This document shows positions 12,496 to 21,709 of a DNA stretch of 64,000 bases, one piece after another. Position 1 is the stretch's first letter, and the number at the start of each line of letters is the position of its first letter. The stretch comes from Verrucomicrobiota bacterium (lineage in GTDB: Bacteria; Verrucomicrobiota; Kiritimatiellia; CAIQIC01; JAGNIJ01). A program made the position numbers and the translations under genes. Under the pieces are notes generated by a model. The model was given only the letters and a program-made list of their open reading frames with translations, was not told where the DNA came from and searched no databases. The stretch lies in the NCBI GenBank assembly GCA_022710725.1, contig JAKLGK010000004.1:186001-250000 (forward strand), read 5' to 3'.

Positions 12496-13191
12496 ATGCC
12501 CCCGTCACAATTGATCGTTGCCCTGGATGTCGCCGGCACCGCCGAGGCGCTGGCGCTCGTGGACCGGCTGCCGCCGGAGGCGAACTGGTACAAGATCGGC
12601 CTGGAGCTTTTCTGCGCGGAAGGCCCGGCGATCGTGCAGGCGGTTCGCGCGCGCGGAAAGAATGTCTTCCTGGATCTCAAGCTTCACGATATCCCGCGCA
12701 CGGTCGAGCGGGCGGTGCTCTCCGCCGCCAAGAGCGGGGCGGGCATGCTGACGGTCCATGCCTGCGGCGGCCGGGTCATGCTCAAGGCGGCCGCGGACGC
12801 GGCCCGGCGCTGCCCGCGTCCGCCCCTGCTGGTGGCGGTGACAACGCTGACCAGCCTGGACCAGCGCGATCTCGCCGAACTCGGCATCGCCCGCGACCCG
12901 CAGGTGCACGTGATGGCCATGGCGGACATGGCCCTGAAGCAGGGCGTCAACGGGCTGGTCTGCTCCCCGCAGGAAGTCGAGGGGCTGCGGGCGCGCTTCG
13001 GGGCCCGCGCCGTGCTGGTGACGCCCGGCATTCGCCCGGCAGGCAGCGACCCGGGCGATCAGAAGCGCGTGGCCACGCCGCTGACGGCCGTCCGCGCCGG
13101 GGCTGATTTCCTGGTCGTCGGCCGCCCGATCCTGGAGGCGCCCGATCCCGCGGCGGCGGCGAGGAGTATTCTGAAGGAAATCGGCTCGTAG
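12496..13191 (+). CDS. pyrF: Orotidine 5'-phosphate decarboxylase
   Basis: A 231-residue TIM-barrel enzyme that decarboxylates OMP to UMP, the last step of pyrimidine synthesis. Hallmarks are LIVALDVAGTAEAL at the N terminus, the catalytic DLKLHDIPRTVERA motif near residue 60, LLVAVTTLTSLDQ, and the phosphate-binding VTPGIRPAG and DFLVVGRPIL near the end. The length is normal for the bacterial class. A ribosome site AGGAGG (12481-12486) sits 9 bases before the ATG. A perfect GTGTCGCGACAC palindrome (12443-12454) lies upstream with unknown function. The gene is monocistronic and convergent with the next one. Confidence 0.95.
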   Translation: MPPSQLIVALDVAGTAEALALVDRLPPEANWYKIGLELFCAEGPAIVQAVRARGKNVFLDLKLHDIPRTVERAVLSAAKSGAGMLTVHACGGRVMLKAAADAARRCPRPPLLVAVTTLTSLDQRDLAELGIARDPQVHVMAMADMALKQGVNGLVCSPQEVEGLRARFGARAVLVTPGIRPAGSDPGDQKRVATPLTAVRAGADFLVVGRPILEAPDPAAAARSILKEIGS

Positions 13192-13258
13192 GAAGGATTC
13201 GCCGCGGAAGACACGCGGGCCAAGGCTTTGATTATCTCCGCGACCGCGCTGGTTAACG

Positions 13259-14173
13259 CTACTGCCGGGTGCCGTCGAAGCTGCCGGAATAGACGCCCGC
13301 CTCGCCGTTGGTGCCGCCCGTATACGTGCCGGTAATGCGGCCGAACAGTTCGCCGTCCACCACAGTGCCGTCGTAGTAGATTTCGCCGGTCACCCCGTTG
13401 GTGCCGCCCGCCAGGTCGGCCACCAGCAGGAACTTGTTGCCGGACATCTGCCCGGTCAGCAGCGTGGACGGGCGCAGGTCGGAACTTTGAACGCTGCCGG
13501 AGGAATCGATGGCGATGGACATGCTCCACGTGTCGCAGGTCTGCGGCTGCCCGCTCAAGGCCAGGCATTCCGTCACGCTGCCCGGATACACGCCCGCGTA
13601 GTCCTCGTCGTCATCGTCGCCCCCTCCGCCGCCCGAAGAGTCGTCGGTGTTGGCAAGCAGGACGGCGGCTCCAGCCACGGCGACGGCGCCCCCGGCGATG
13701 AGGCCGACCCCGAGCAGGCTGGATTTTTCCCGCGGCGGGGGCGTCGGGGCGGCGGGCGCGACCACGGGCTTTTCCTCCACCACGGGCCGCGCGGAAGGGC
13801 TCTTGATCTGGATGGTATTCCAGGCGGTCTCCGAGGTCGCTTCATCGGAATCCATGGCTTCGATGTAGTATAGGATCTGGTCGATGTCGACGATCAAGTC
13901 CGGCGGGATGGTGCCGACGTAGAGGTCGGCATCGGAAGCCTTCATGGGCACGCGGAAGGGCGCGGCGTCTCGGGAGAGAGAATAGAACAAGGTGACATAC
14001 TTGACCGGCCCCGCTTCATCGGTGACGCGGGCCATGACGGAAATGGGCTGGCCGCGCACGGCGGCCCTGATGGCCTGGTGGCGGATGGTGGGCGGCTCAT
14101 TGGCGGGGGCGCTTGCCGACCAGGCCAGCCAGCAGGCTGCCACCGCGCTCACTCGCCAGAAAGCTGGTTTCAT
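13259..14173 (-). CDS. Secreted/membrane protein of unknown function with Gly-Asp linker
   Basis: A 304-residue protein I do not recognise. Residues 1-24 form a signal peptide (cut after SASAPANE-like sequence). Residues about 27-125 look like an Ig-like beta domain (PPTIRHQAIRAAV ... QILYYIEAMDSDEA). A proline/alanine stretch then leads into a hydrophobic segment (LLGVGLIAGGAVAVAGAAVL, about 150-170), a low-complexity GGGGGDDDDED linker, and a C-terminal beta-rich domain (GVYPGSVTECLAL ... GVYSGSFDGTRQ) with two cysteines. A GGAGGG ribosome site precedes the ATG. It follows the ABC exporter operon by 62 bases on the same strand and may be cotranscribed. Confidence 0.75.
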   Translation of the reverse strand: MKPAFWRVSAVAACWLAWSASAPANEPPTIRHQAIRAAVRGQPISVMARVTDEAGPVKYVTLFYSLSRDAAPFRVPMKASDADLYVGTIPPDLIVDIDQILYYIEAMDSDEATSETAWNTIQIKSPSARPVVEEKPVVAPAAPTPPPREKSSLLGVGLIAGGAVAVAGAAVLLANTDDSSGGGGGDDDDEDYAGVYPGSVTECLALSGQPQTCDTWSMSIAIDSSGSVQSSDLRPSTLLTGQMSGNKFLLVADLAGGTNGVTGEIYYDGTVVDGELFGRITGTYTGGTNGEAGVYSGSFDGTRQ

Positions 14174-14235
14174 GTTCCGATTTCCCTCCCGCGCGCACAG
14201 CGGATGTATTCCGTGGCGCGTATTCTATCAGAACC

Positions 14236-15435
14236 TTATTCGTTGCGCAAAGCCTCGGAGGGAGAAATCCGCGCCGCCAGCCGGGCCGGCCAATGCGAGA
14301 ACAGAATGCCCAGGACGAGGGCGGCCGCCACGGGCCAGCCGAGCGTCGCGCCCTGCAACTGGAGGGGCACGCCGAACCGCCGCCGCACGACCTCCACCAG
14401 CAGGGCCGCAACCAGCATGCCGGCCAACGCCGCCAGGCCTGTAACGAGGCACGCCTCGGCCGTGAACAGGCGCGCCACGTCAGCCGGCGTGGCGCCAAGG
14501 GCGCGCCGGAGGCCGATCTCGTTCATGCGGTCCCGGACGTTGGCCACCATCAGGCTCATGAGCGTGGTCCCGCCCAGCACGAGGCACAACAGGGCGATGC
14601 TGCCGCCGGCCAGCCGAACGGCCTGTTGCCAGCGGCGGACGCCCCGGAGCAGCACCTCCGGTGTGATCCATGACACCCCGGCCGCCTCCAACAGGTTGCG
14701 GGCCACGGGCAGCAAGTCTTCGGGCGCTCGGCCGGGCGGAACCTGGATGAAGACGGCATCCGCGCGCCCCGCCGACTCCGGGGTCTCGTCGCCCCAGGCG
14801 ATCGGCGCGGAATACGGAACGAGCACGGCCAGTTCGCCCGCCTGCAGCCGCGAGTGGCCCTCTTCCTGCTCCAGCCCGGCGCCCCCGACGGACATGATGC
14901 CGACGATTCGAAAGGAGACCTGCTCCAGGCTGACGAGGCCGCCGACCCCCGCGCCCCAGCGGCGGGCGAGGGCTGAACTGGCGACGATATGGCGGGCACC
15001 CTCTTCCACGTCGCGCCGGTCCAGGTTCCGACCCGCCTCGAGCGCCCAACCGCGCAGCGGCAGCAGGCGCTCATCGGTCGCCAGCACGGTGACGCTGGTC
15101 CGCTTGTCGCCCGGCAGGCGGACATCGTAACGCCGCAGGGCGGAGCACCGGCACTCCGGCAGTTGCCCCGCCAGGCGATCGGCCTGCCTCCGGCTCAAGA
15201 CCGGCGCCGCATCCCGCCCCTGGGGCTCGGCTACCACGGCGATGACGTTGGCGCCGAGGTCGCGCACGAGGTCCTGCGCCCGGGCGCGCAGGCCGTCGAG
15301 AACGGCCAGCAGGAGCGTCAACGCCGTGAAGCCGATGGCCACGGCCAGGAAGGACAGGCCCACGCGGCCGGGCTCCGAACGGATGCCCTCCCACAGATCG
15401 CGAACCCAGAACCGCATGGCGACCCGCACGTTCAT
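14236..15435 (-). CDS. ABC transporter permease (FtsX/MacB-like)
   Basis: A 399-residue permease. TM1 is at about 25-47 (VGLSFLAVAIGFTALTLLLAVL), followed by a large extracytoplasmic MacB-type periplasmic domain (about 50-265), then three C-terminal TMs forming the FtsX domain (LAGGSIALLCLVLGGTTLMS; GLAALAGMLVAALLVEVV; VAAALVLGILFSHWPA). The motif VRDRMNEIGLRRALGATPAD between TM2 and TM3 is typical of MacB-class mechanotransmitters that drive efflux of substrates from the periplasm. Its start overlaps the ATPase stop by four bases (ATGA), so translation is coupled. Confidence 0.92.
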   Translation of the reverse strand: MNVRVAMRFWVRDLWEGIRSEPGRVGLSFLAVAIGFTALTLLLAVLDGLRARAQDLVRDLGANVIAVVAEPQGRDAAPVLSRRQADRLAGQLPECRCSALRRYDVRLPGDKRTSVTVLATDERLLPLRGWALEAGRNLDRRDVEEGARHIVASSALARRWGAGVGGLVSLEQVSFRIVGIMSVGGAGLEQEEGHSRLQAGELAVLVPYSAPIAWGDETPESAGRADAVFIQVPPGRAPEDLLPVARNLLEAAGVSWITPEVLLRGVRRWQQAVRLAGGSIALLCLVLGGTTLMSLMVANVRDRMNEIGLRRALGATPADVARLFTAEACLVTGLAALAGMLVAALLVEVVRRRFGVPLQLQGATLGWPVAAALVLGILFSHWPARLAARISPSEALRNE

Positions 15436-16112
15436 GGGTTCAGCGTCCCCTCCACGCAGACGAGGTGGCGCGTGGCATACCGGAGCAAGCCCTCGTTATG
15501 GGTCACCAGCAGCACGGTCAACCCCTCGACATTGAGCCGGCGGAAGCAATCCATCACCGCCGCCGTGGAGGCGGCGTCCAGGTTGCCCGTCGGCTCGTCC
15601 GCGACCAGGAGTTCGGGGCGCAGGGCGACGGCGCGGGCGATGGCGACGCGCTGCATCTCCCCCGCCGAGAGCACGCGGACAGGTCGGTCGGCCAGGGCGG
15701 CGAGTCCCACCGTATCGAGGGCGGCCAGCGCCGCGCGGCGCGTCTCCGCCTCCGCGCCGCCCACGTAGCGGAAACGGAACAGCACGTTTTCCAGCGCGGT
15801 CCGGCGCGGCAGCAGGCAGAACCGCTGGAAGACGACGCCGATGGCGCGCTTCCGGAGGTCGCACAACGAATCCTCGGCCAGGCCGGCCAGTTCCCGGCCC
15901 TGGAAAGTCAGCCGGCCCGATGTCGGGAAATCCAGGAGCGCGGCCAGGTTGAGAAGGGTCGTCTTGCCGCTGCCCGACGGGCCGGTGACCATGACGAACT
16001 CGCCGCGCCGGATCTCGAGGTCCACGCCCCGGAGGACTTCCACGCGGCCGGCGGGCGACGGGAAGCTTTTCCGCACATCCGCCATGCCGAGGACCGCGGC
16101 CCCGTGGGTCAT
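15432..16112 (-). CDS. ABC transporter ATP-binding protein (MacB/LolD-type)
   Basis: A 226-residue ATPase. Walker A GPSGSGKTT (near residue 45), Q-loop VFQRFCLLP, signature LSAGEMQRVAIARA, Walker B LLVADEPTGNLD and switch histidine LLVTHN are all intact. The ATG at 16112 overlaps the upstream adaptor stop (ATGA), which fixes the start; the longer open frame upstream is noise. It powers the FtsX-type permease encoded immediately downstream. Confidence 0.94.
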   Translation of the reverse strand: MTHGAAVLGMADVRKSFPSPAGRVEVLRGVDLEIRRGEFVMVTGPSGSGKTTLLNLAALLDFPTSGRLTFQGRELAGLAEDSLCDLRKRAIGVVFQRFCLLPRRTALENVLFRFRYVGGAEAETRRAALAALDTVGLAALADRPVRVLSAGEMQRVAIARAVALRPELLVADEPTGNLDAASTAAVMDCFRRLNVEGLTVLLVTHNEGLLRYATRHLVCVEGTLNP

Positions 16113-17326
16113 GGCAGCGCCACCCGCTCTCCGGCGGCCAGCCCCTCCAGCACCTCGATGAATTCCTCGCCGGCCTGGCCGAGGCGGAGGGCGCGGCGCT
16201 CGCGCGTTTTTCCGCGAATCACCTCGCACCAGGCCTCCTCGCCGTCCCACTGCACGGCGCGGCGCGGCAACTGGAGGGCGCCGGGATTGGAATAGGAGAG
16301 CACGCTGGCCCGCACGGTCATGCCCGCCCGCAGCCGTTCGTCCGTGTCCGCGACCCCGATGACCACGTGGAAGTATTTCTGCCAGCCCGGCAGGCCCACC
16401 CGGCTCTGGGCCATGGACCCGACCGATTCCACGGCGCCCGAGAGCCGCAGCTGGGGATAGGCGGCCGGCACGATCACGACCGGTGCGCCCGCGCGGAGCC
16501 GGGACAATTCCGCCTCCGGCACGTCGCATTGCACGACCGGCTCGCTCATGTCGGGCAGGGCGAGGAAAGCCTGGTTCCGGTAGATCGTATCCCCCACGCG
16601 CACGGTCCGGTACTCCGCGCCGACGTGGATGGGCCGGTAGACCACCATGCCGGAGACCGGCGCCCGGACCACGCCGTTGGAGAGCCTTTCCCTGGCCAGT
16701 CGCAGTTCCTGCTCGGACGACGCCAGGGTGGCCCGCGCCCGATCGAGAGCGGAGGGGTGAAGAAACTTCTTCGTCAGATCGAGCTGGAGCGAAAGGCGCT
16801 CGGCCTGGGCCTTGGCCGCGGCGACCTTGACCTCCTGCTGCGCCACCTCCTGGTCGGAGATCAGGCCGTCCTGAAGCAACTGCCGGCTGTCCTCCAGATA
16901 CTGGCGCTCCGCTTCGTGGTCGCTGGTCGCCTTCGCGAGGTTGACTTCCAACTCCCGGATTTCCAGGGGAATCTTGGCGTTCTCCAGGCTCGCCAGGTCG
17001 GCCCGCGCCAGGGCCGCGTCGCGGTCCAGCTTCAGCATGTCGCTTTCCAGCTGCGTGGTGTCGAACCGCACGAGCAGGTCGCCCTGCTGCACGCGGGTCC
17101 CTTCCGGCACCAGTTCGGCGATGGTCGCCGGGCCGCCCGACAGGAACATGATGTCCTGCACGCGGCGCGACTCGAGGGTCCCGTCGTACACGGACCAGAT
17201 TTCGAGCGGCCCGCGCACGACCTCCGCGCAGGCCGGGGCCGCTTCCGCATTCCGCCAACGCAGCGCGATCGCTGCCATCGCCAACCCCGCCGCCAGGCCC
17301 GCCGCGATTTTCAGCCTCATGGCCAT
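16109..17326 (-). CDS. Periplasmic adaptor subunit (HlyD/MacA-like membrane fusion protein)
   Basis: A 405-residue protein. One N-terminal TM (about 5-22) anchors it. The lipoyl-like half-domain (GTLESRRVQDIMFLSGGPA) is followed by a long alpha-helical coiled-coil hairpin (about 95-215, rich in L, E, A, K), the second lipoyl half (GVVRAPVSGMVVYRPI), a beta-barrel and a membrane-proximal domain ending AAGERVAL. The protein would bridge the inner-membrane ABC permease to the TolC-like channel. The start overlaps the TolC-family stop by one base (TGATG), and the stop overlaps the ATPase start. Confidence 0.92.
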   Translation of the reverse strand: MAMRLKIAAGLAAGLAMAAIALRWRNAEAAPACAEVVRGPLEIWSVYDGTLESRRVQDIMFLSGGPATIAELVPEGTRVQQGDLLVRFDTTQLESDMLKLDRDAALARADLASLENAKIPLEIRELEVNLAKATSDHEAERQYLEDSRQLLQDGLISDQEVAQQEVKVAAAKAQAERLSLQLDLTKKFLHPSALDRARATLASSEQELRLARERLSNGVVRAPVSGMVVYRPIHVGAEYRTVRVGDTIYRNQAFLALPDMSEPVVQCDVPEAELSRLRAGAPVVIVPAAYPQLRLSGAVESVGSMAQSRVGLPGWQKYFHVVIGVADTDERLRAGMTVRASVLSYSNPGALQLPRRAVQWDGEEAWCEVIRGKTRERRALRLGQAGEEFIEVLEGLAAGERVALP

Positions 17327-18747
17327 CAGCCTTCCTTCCCCGCCCCGGGCGGAGGTTTGAGATCGGCCGGGTACTCCAGCAGCGTGCCCAGCGTCCGCAG
17401 CATCCGGTAGGCGGCAATCGTGACATCCGCCTGCGAGACGAGCATCCGGTTGCGGGCTTCGAGCAGCGCGTTCTCCGCATCCGTCACGCTGAAATTGTCG
17501 CCCTTGCCGATCTCGAAGAGGCGGCGGGCCAGCCTCGCCCGGCTCTCGGCGAGGCGGTAGTTGCGCTCGGCATACAGCGTCTCGCGCCGGGCGCGCTCGT
17601 ACGCGGCCAGGACGGTCTGGACCTGGCGCTGCAGGCCCGACCGGAGGATCTCGATGGTCTGGAAGGCCGACTCCCCGTCCAGCAGGGCCTGGCCGAGGGC
17701 CAGCTTCTCGCTTTGCCGGCGGACGTCGACATCCGTCGCGAGACCCACAAACCAGGCATCCTGGTCGAGGTCCAGGCTGTCGGAGGTGCGCGTCCCCTCT
17801 CCCGACTGCTCGTAGCGCGCGATCAGTTCCAGGTCGGGCAGCAGGTTTCGGCGGGCGATCCGAACGCCCCGCTCGGCGTCGAGGCTGTCGGCCAGGACCT
17901 GGGCATAATCGAGCCGGTTGGAAAATGCGAGGGCCAGGGCTTCTTCCCGGCCCGGGATGTCCACCTCCAGCCGCGGCGTATTGGTGACGCCGATGTCCTC
18001 TCCCGGGCTCCGCCCCAGCAACTCCGCGAAAGCCGCCCGGGCGATTTCCAGGTCCTCCCGGGTCTTGTTGAGTCGGATCTGGTTCTCGCCGTGCTGGAGG
18101 TCCACGCGCAGCGCGTCCACGCGCGTGGCGCGGCCCTGCTGCTCGCGGGCGCGGGTGAGCCGGAGCAGTTGCTCGGAGCGTTTCAAGGCCTGCTCATCGA
18201 ACTCCATCTGCCGCTGCAGGCGCAGGATTTCCTCGTATCCCTCCACCACCTGCACCACCAGGTCCGTGCGCATCAGCTCCACTTCGCGGCGGGCGGCCTG
18301 GACGCGGCTCCCGGCCTGGACGATGGCTTCCTCGTTGACCAGGGAACCGAACCGGCGCAGGAGCGGCTGGCTCGCCTCGACCCGGACCACCCCCCGGTAG
18401 AGGTCGGGGCTTTCGCTGAAACCGGTTCGACTCCATTGCGCCTCGGCGGACAGGGCGGCGCCGCTTCCCTGTTTCTTGCTGGCGGAAATCCCGGCCGCCG
18501 ACTGCCCGCCCGCGTCATCGGCCGCCGCCTCCCCCGCGGGCTGCAGGCGAACGGAGAATTCCGTTCGGGCTTGCGACACGCCCAGCCGGCTCGACTCGAT
18601 CTGCAGTTCCAGCAGGCGCAGCGAACGATTCTGCTCGAGGGCGACCTCGACGGCCTCCTCCAGGGACAGCACCGGCCCGGCGGCGGCGTGCAGCGCCACG
18701 CCCAGAAGGGCCGCGACGCCCCACCCGCGGATGGATTCGGCATGCAT
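17326..18747 (-). CDS. TolC-family outer membrane efflux protein
   Basis: A 473-residue outer-membrane channel subunit. A signal peptide (about 1-23, ending HAAAGP) is followed by two TolC-type halves with long helices: LSLEEAVEVALEQNRSLRLL at the start of the first and DYAQVLADSLDAERGVRIARRNLLPDL in the second. A low-complexity insert (about 75-100, DDAGGQSAAG) is present. It heads the exporter operon (TolC, adaptor, ATPase, permease), so all parts of a complete tripartite efflux or lipoprotein/peptide export system are cotranscribed. A 34-bp hairpin element lies 90 bases upstream. Confidence 0.92.
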   Translation of the reverse strand: MHAESIRGWGVAALLGVALHAAAGPVLSLEEAVEVALEQNRSLRLLELQIESSRLGVSQARTEFSVRLQPAGEAAADDAGGQSAAGISASKKQGSGAALSAEAQWSRTGFSESPDLYRGVVRVEASQPLLRRFGSLVNEEAIVQAGSRVQAARREVELMRTDLVVQVVEGYEEILRLQRQMEFDEQALKRSEQLLRLTRAREQQGRATRVDALRVDLQHGENQIRLNKTREDLEIARAAFAELLGRSPGEDIGVTNTPRLEVDIPGREEALALAFSNRLDYAQVLADSLDAERGVRIARRNLLPDLELIARYEQSGEGTRTSDSLDLDQDAWFVGLATDVDVRRQSEKLALGQALLDGESAFQTIEILRSGLQRQVQTVLAAYERARRETLYAERNYRLAESRARLARRLFEIGKGDNFSVTDAENALLEARNRMLVSQADVTIAAYRMLRTLGTLLEYPADLKPPPGAGKEG

Positions 18748-18836
18748 CTCACCGCACTATGAAAAAAGCGCGCGAGCCTGTCAACGGAGGCGGTGCGCCC
18801 CGCGGCCCTGGGCGTCCCGGCCGGCTTGCCGGGCGT

Positions 18837-18870
18837 AACAATTCACCTCACACGTGTGAAGTGATTTGTT
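18837..18870. repeat. 34-bp palindromic hairpin element, copy 1
   Basis: Arms AACAATTCACCTCAC and GTGAAGTGATTTGTT (15 bp, 2 mismatches) flank a 4-base centre ACGT. A second copy with the same length and arms lies at 58873-58906, and both are preceded by GCGT. It lies in the 200-bp divergent interval between the TolC-family gene and the PHP phosphatase gene; nothing else was seen in that interval. It could be an operator or a dispersed hairpin repeat. Confidence 0.65.
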
Positions 18871-18947
18871 ATAGCCCGGAGGGGTGCCAACGGCGCCGGG
18901 AGCGTCCGGTTTGACAGGCCGCCGGCCGCCTTTTACATTGTGCGGCC

Positions 18948-19790
18948 ATGACGCCCGTTCCGAGCAACTGGCCGGCCGACTATCATTCGCACACGCGGCT
19001 CTGCAAGCACGCCTCCGGAGAGCCGCGGGACTACGCCCGGGCCGCCCGGCAGCGCGGCCTTCCCGAACTGGCGACCACCGACCACGGCCCCACCCCGCTG
19101 AACTATGACCCGCTGCACCGCATGGAGATGGAGCAATTCCCGGAGTACCTGGGCGGCGTACGAGCGGCGCAGCGCGAGGAGCCCGGGTTTGTCCTCCTCG
19201 GCATCGAGGCGGATTACTTCGAGAGCTGCGAATCGTTCATGGCCGATTGGCTCGCCGCGCAACCGTTCGACCTGGTGCTCGGGTCGATTCACTACTTGAG
19301 CCCGCCGGCCCCGGACCGGTCCGAATTCAAGCCCCTCTGGAACTTCGGGGGAATCCGGGGCACGTGGAAGCGCTACTTCGAACTCGTCGGCAAGCTGGCG
19401 GACAGCGGGCTGTACGACATCGTGGGGCACCTCGACATGCTCAAGCGCAACGGTTCGCGCCTGGCCGATAAGGAATTGCGGGAGTGCGCCCTGCCGGCGT
19501 TGGACCGGATCGCGGCCGCGGGCATGGCGATCGAGATCAACACCTCCGGCCTGCGGCACGCGGTGAAGGAGATCTATCCGTCTCCGCTGCTCCTCTCCTG
19601 GGCCCGCGAGCGGGGTATCCCGATCGTGTTCGGCTCCGACGCCCACCAACCGGACCAGGTGGGCAGCGCGTTTGAGCAAGCCGTCCGCCTGGCCCGCGAA
19701 AGCGGTTACACGGATTCGCTTCGGTTCAGGGGACGCGTCGCCGCGCGTGTGCCCTTCGATGCGGCGTCCGGCGCCCACGGCCCCTGCTGA
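18948..19790 (+). CDS. PHP-domain histidinol-phosphatase family protein
   Basis: A 280-residue PHP metallohydrolase. Metal-binding motifs are in order: DYHSHTRLCKHA (near residue 11), ATTDHGPTPLNY, LLGIEADYF, LVLGSIHYL, DIVGHLDMLKR, AIEINTSGLRH and FGSDAHQPDQVG. This pattern matches HisJ/HisK-type histidinol phosphatases (histidine synthesis, L-histidinol phosphate to L-histidinol). No other his gene is in the window, so a related phosphoesterase role cannot be excluded. It is divergent from the exporter operon. The 229 bases after it (19791-20019) hold no feature I can support. Confidence 0.85.
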   Translation: MTPVPSNWPADYHSHTRLCKHASGEPRDYARAARQRGLPELATTDHGPTPLNYDPLHRMEMEQFPEYLGGVRAAQREEPGFVLLGIEADYFESCESFMADWLAAQPFDLVLGSIHYLSPPAPDRSEFKPLWNFGGIRGTWKRYFELVGKLADSGLYDIVGHLDMLKRNGSRLADKELRECALPALDRIAAAGMAIEINTSGLRHAVKEIYPSPLLLSWARERGIPIVFGSDAHQPDQVGSAFEQAVRLARESGYTDSLRFRGRVAARVPFDAASGAHGPC

Positions 19791-20019
19791 AATCCAGCGC
19801 CCCTGCATGGGCCGACACAGGCGGGGCTCGCTTTCGGATGATTTCGCCCGGCCTCGGGAATCCTGCCGGCTCCCCGGAACGGGCATTGCCATCAGGCGCC
19901 CGAACGAGTATTTTGCCTGTTGAGAGCTCTCTCACCGGTTCGCGATGGAACCCGGCCTGAAAGTTCCCCCCGACGGCCGGGCCAAGGCCTGCCCGGGATC
20001 ACACAGAAGGGAGTGGCCC

Positions 20020-20340
20020 ATGGAGTGCAACGTGCAACGGGTTCTGGACTTCCTGAACCGGAACAGGCTGCGGGCGACGTATGGGGATGTCGCCCGGTTC
20101 CTGGGGATTCCCATGCCGGCCCTGGCCGAACTTCTCGGCCCGCCCCGGCCGGCGGCCTCGTGGGTCGTCAACAGCGAAACCGGAAAGCCCTCGGGCTACG
20201 CGGAAGCCGATTGCCATCCGGACCTGCGGTCCCATGATGTCATCGTCGACGAGGCCGACCTGCGCCTGAAGATTCAGCGTGAAAAGACGAACAGGCCGTC
20301 CATCCGCGCCGCGCGCCGGCCGCACCGGAGGATCGCATGA
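20020..20340 (+). CDS. Small conserved protein coupled to a DEAD-box helicase
   Basis: A 106-residue basic protein. The N-terminal part (VQRVLDFLNRNRLRATYGDV then ARFLGIPMPALAELLG) reads like a short helix-turn-helix fold; it is followed by ASWVVNSETGKPSGYAEAD, a pattern I associate with small conserved hypothetical proteins of environmental bacteria, and a basic tail. I do not know its function. I chose ATG 20020 because AAGGGAG precedes it and translation upstream is unconserved in appearance. Its stop overlaps the helicase start (ATGA), suggesting coupled translation and a related RNA role. Confidence 0.72.
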   Translation: MECNVQRVLDFLNRNRLRATYGDVARFLGIPMPALAELLGPPRPAASWVVNSETGKPSGYAEADCHPDLRSHDVIVDEADLRLKIQREKTNRPSIRAARRPHRRIA

Positions 20341-21599
20341 GTTTCGACGGACTCTCCCTCGACGCGCGCATCCGGGAAAATATCAGGGCGCTCGGCTTCG
20401 ATGTGCCGACACCCATCCAGCGCAAGACGATCCCCGCGATCCTGGAGGGACGCGACGTCATCGGCCTCGCCCAGACGGGCACCGGAAAGACCGCGGCCTT
20501 CGGCATCCCCCTGCTTCACCGCTTGATGCAGGGCCCGCGCCGCCAGCTCCGGTTCCTGATCATCGGCCCCACCCGCGAATTGGCGGAGCAAACCCGCGAG
20601 GCGCTGGACCGCCTCGGCGCGCACACCCATCTTCACTGCGTGACCATTTACGGCGGCGTCGGCATGAATCCGCAGGTCGCCGGGCTCCGGCACGGGGCGG
20701 AGATCGTCGTCGCCTGCCCCGGCCGGCTCCTGGACCACATCCGGCAGAACACCATCACGCTGTCGCACGTGGAAGGCCTGGTGCTCGACGAGGCCGACCG
20801 CATGTTCGACATGGGCTTCCTGCCGGACATCCGGAAAATCCTGGCGAGGCTGCCGGCCCGGCGCCAGACCCTGCTCTTCTCGGCCACGATGCCCGACGCC
20901 ATCCGCGGACTGGCGCACGAGATTCTGCACAATCCCGTCACCATGCAGATCGCGCATTCCAAGCCGGCGGAATCCGTTTCCCACGCCCTGTTCCCGGTGG
21001 CCACGCATCTTAAAACGCCCCTGCTGACGGCGCTCCTCGAGCGCACCGACCGCCAGTCCGTCCTGATCTTCACGCGCACCAAGCACCGCGCCAAGCGGCT
21101 CGCCGCGCACCTGGACAAGACCGGGCACCGAGCCGCCTGCCTGCAGGGGAATATGTCCCAGCGGCAGCGGCAGGTGGCCATGGACGGGTTCCGGAGCGGC
21201 CGGTTCCAGGTGCTCGTGGCCACCGACCTGGCGGCCCGCGGCATCGACGTCGCCAGCATCTCGCATGTCATCAACTACGACATGCCCAAGACGGTGGATG
21301 ATTATACCCATCGCATCGGCCGCACCGGGCGCGCGGCCAAGACCGGGGACGCCTTCACCTTCGTCACGCCGGAAGACGAGGGCGTGGTCCGGGGCATCGA
21401 GCGCGTGCTCGGGGCGAAGATCGAGCGCCGGACGCTCGACGGATTCGACTACGCGGCGCGGGCCCAGCCCTCGCCCCATCACCGAGCCTCGGTTCCGGCG
21501 CCCGCCGGGCAGGCGGGCCCGAGGCCGTCGGCCGCGCCGCCCCGGGGCGGCACCCGCTCGTTCGGGCCGCGCCGGCGCCGGAAACGTTTCCACCGCTAG
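20337..21599 (+). CDS. DEAD-box RNA helicase (RhlE-like)
   Basis: A 420-residue ATP-dependent RNA helicase with all motifs in place: Q-motif PTPIQRKTIP, motif I AQTGTGKT, Ia PTRELAEQT, Ib CPGRLLD, II VLDEADRMFDMGF, III FSATMP, IV LIFTRTKHRAKRL, V ATDLAARGIDV and VI HRIGRTGRA. The C-terminal tail of about 60 residues is rich in arginine, proline and glycine and ends GPRRRRKRFHR, typical of RhlE-type RNA-binding tails. Such helicases act in ribosome assembly and mRNA turnover. It overlaps the small gene upstream by four bases. Confidence 0.93.
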   Translation: MSFDGLSLDARIRENIRALGFDVPTPIQRKTIPAILEGRDVIGLAQTGTGKTAAFGIPLLHRLMQGPRRQLRFLIIGPTRELAEQTREALDRLGAHTHLHCVTIYGGVGMNPQVAGLRHGAEIVVACPGRLLDHIRQNTITLSHVEGLVLDEADRMFDMGFLPDIRKILARLPARRQTLLFSATMPDAIRGLAHEILHNPVTMQIAHSKPAESVSHALFPVATHLKTPLLTALLERTDRQSVLIFTRTKHRAKRLAAHLDKTGHRAACLQGNMSQRQRQVAMDGFRSGRFQVLVATDLAARGIDVASISHVINYDMPKTVDDYTHRIGRTGRAAKTGDAFTFVTPEDEGVVRGIERVLGAKIERRTLDGFDYAARAQPSPHHRASVPAPAGQAGPRPSAAPPRGGTRSFGPRRRRKRFHR

Positions 21600-21709
21600 T
21601 TTCCGTCCGCAGGGGCCGGGATTTCCAGTTGAAGCCGCTGATTTATCGGTTATGTTAGCGGTCATCGTGGCGCCCCGCGCGCCTTCTCCCGCATGGCAAG
21701 GAATGGACT

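Noticed and set aside
15432..17480. A 682-codon frame that would fuse the ATPase to a long N-terminal part
   Set aside because: Only the last 226 residues are the ATPase; the rest is out of frame with the adaptor gene, which fits its family. The ATGA overlap fixes the start at 16112.
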